Assembly: GCF_910596095.1 (NCBI RefSeq)
Contig: NC_056540.1
Coordinates: 29,298,001-29,362,000 of the forward strand
Direction of reading: 5' to 3'
DNA length: 64,000 nt
Source: Thunnus maccoyii
Lineage: Eukaryota > Chordata > Actinopteri > Scombriformes > Scombridae
The position numbers were made by a program, and so were the translations under genes. The notes under the pieces are model-generated. The model was not told the origin of the DNA. It worked only from the letters and a program-made list of their open reading frames with translations, and ran no database searches. This document shows, one piece after another, positions 59,901 through 64,000 of this stretch (position 1 is its first letter; the number at the start of each line of letters is the position of its first letter).

Positions 59901-61070
59901 CACGTATGTAGATATTTTTATAAATTAATTTTTATTGAAATTATTTCATTTTATTATCATTTATCTACATCGGGCGAACTTTACCATTAGGTAAGGTAGG
60001 CACCTGCCTTTGGCCCCTAACTGAAGGGCCCCAAACAGCTGTAGATTTATTATGTTGTCTAGATATGAAAATGTTGAATTATGTTACTATTCTAACTCAT
60101 TGCCCTGAAATAACTTACAAAAGCCCCCCAAAGCACTTAAAGAAAAGCAACTGTATACTTCTACTTCAGAGGAAAACATGCCACTAAATCTACCTGACTG
60201 ATAAATGTTACTGGTTACGCTGCAGATTCAGATGTTACTCACAAAATATAACAAATGAAATATGATGCATTATTATTGATTAAACTATCCAGCATTATAT
60301 AAGAGCACAAGTCATTTTAAGCACATTACAATAATGCATCTCTTTCACTCTTAAGTAAAAATTTGAATGCAGGAATTTTCCTTACCTTTGTAGCCTGTCT
60401 TGTGTTTCTGCCTTGTAAAGCTTTATCTAATGTCAGATGAAACATCAAAGCGCCATTAAATAGCACTACTATACTATTACTACTATGTTTTTAAGTAATT
60501 ATAACTGAAAGGTAATGCATTCCTTCTGTAAAACAGAAGAAAAACTGCTACTGTGTCCTCTTTTATTCAAAATTGCAGGAGGATCATAGAGCATGTTCCT
60601 AATCGTGAAGCCATTCTTATGTTATGTAGAGCTAAGGGGTCTTTATTTAACTGAGGCTCAGGAATTCAAATACTTAACTCTACACTTAACATCCGTAGCC
60701 CGCTTTTGCATGGTTTCATTTCGACAAGTGTTTATATTCCTGTATGTTGAGTTGCAACCACAAATTTGTGTCAATCCAAGTAAGGTACACAGATGTGTTC
60801 ATACTTGTAGTTTCAAAGTGTTTAAGAGACAGTTTCGGTATCAGTCTCGGTAACCAATAGGCAGAAACAAAGCACAAGAAGACTGCTGCCACTTCTGCAT
60901 GTTATTTCCTGCACATTTGTATATGCTCCTTATCTGTAAAACTGTCCAATAAACTGAAAATGTAATTAACATAAATAATTACTCAAATATTCAATGTAGC
61001 TCAGAACTGTGATTTTAATAAAAACCGATGTTCACACACACAAAAAGATAAAAAAAAAACGTTCTCTCTC
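59901..61070. other. Intergenic DNA between sec24b and tstd2
   Basis: About 1.2 kb of AT-rich sequence without a recognised gene or repeat. A CT-rich tract lies at 61061-61075. Confidence 0.6.
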
Positions 61071-61087
61071 TCTCTTGGAACTGAGAT

Positions 61088-61093
61088 TTTATT
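61088..61093 (-). promoter_or_regulatory. tstd2: Putative tstd2 poly(A) signal
   Basis: AATAAA on the minus strand, 283 nt beyond the tstd2 stop codon. It would leave about 1.2 kb between the end of tstd2 and the sec24b promoter. Confidence 0.5.
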
Positions 61094-61375
61094 CCTGATG
61101 AGTTGACCCACTTTCACAAAATTCATGTCATACTGTAAAATTAATGGATCCAGCAGATGTATCCTTACATTATACATGGATGATTCTTCACAGTTAAACC
61201 CCTAATAACATATCCGATTTAATTCCCCACTTCCATATAAAAAAAAAAAAATCATAACTTTAAAATATACTGGACACCTTCCATTAATTCTACTTGTAAA
61301 TTTTGTGTAAAACTCCAGGACAGACAGCATTTTTCATGTGGCTGCGAGCAGTGATGTCCAGCGGTGACCTCGTTA

Positions 61376-64000
<2,625 letters not shown>

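Overview
The window looks like euteleost (probably percomorph) fish nuclear DNA. Three genes on the minus strand give vertebrate proteins with GT-AG introns. The spaces between exons are filled with AC/GT microsatellites and short inverted-repeat elements that I recognise as common in spiny-rayed fish genomes. No bacterial operons, CRISPR arrays, rRNA or tRNA genes were seen. Every confidently identified gene is transcribed right to left. || Layout from right to left, the direction of transcription: (1) The 3' part of tstd2 (eight exons, 61376 to beyond 64000; the 5' part lies outside the window) encodes a rhodanese-domain protein with the same domain order as bacterial TrhO tRNA-uridine hydroxylases. 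(2) sec24b is complete: 24 coding exons from 59657 down to 32069, 3,648 nt including the stop, 1,215 residues, with every exon-exon phase consistent. It encodes a COPII coat cargo-adaptor subunit. (3) A gene-free region of about 19 kb (about 12.3-31.0 kb) is made of dispersed repeats, including a solo LTR inserted inside an older inverted-repeat element and a deleted Tc1-like transposon with long terminal inverted repeats. (4) hopx, the small atypical homeodomain cofactor gene, has two coding exons (11896-11738 and 5389-5312) separated by a 6.3 kb intron. (5) The leftmost 5 kb has no recognised gene, but a 144 bp open segment at 2836-2693 has near-ideal splice sites on both sides and may be an exon of an unidentified minus-strand gene. 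|| The three genes have no known common pathway: vesicle coat (sec24b), tRNA or sulfur chemistry (tstd2, inferred from family), and transcriptional cofactor (hopx). The linkage is of syntenic interest only. I did not find a new multi-gene system. The observations most worth checking are the orphan exon, the (GT)38 tract that replaces the polypyrimidine tract of a tstd2 intron, the TrhO-like architecture of TSTD2, the LTR-in-MITE nest with a readable 4 bp target duplication, and a 125 bp near-perfect palindrome in the hopx intron. Exon boundaries were read by hand from splice consensus, reading frame and remembered protein-family similarity; no alignment or database search was run.
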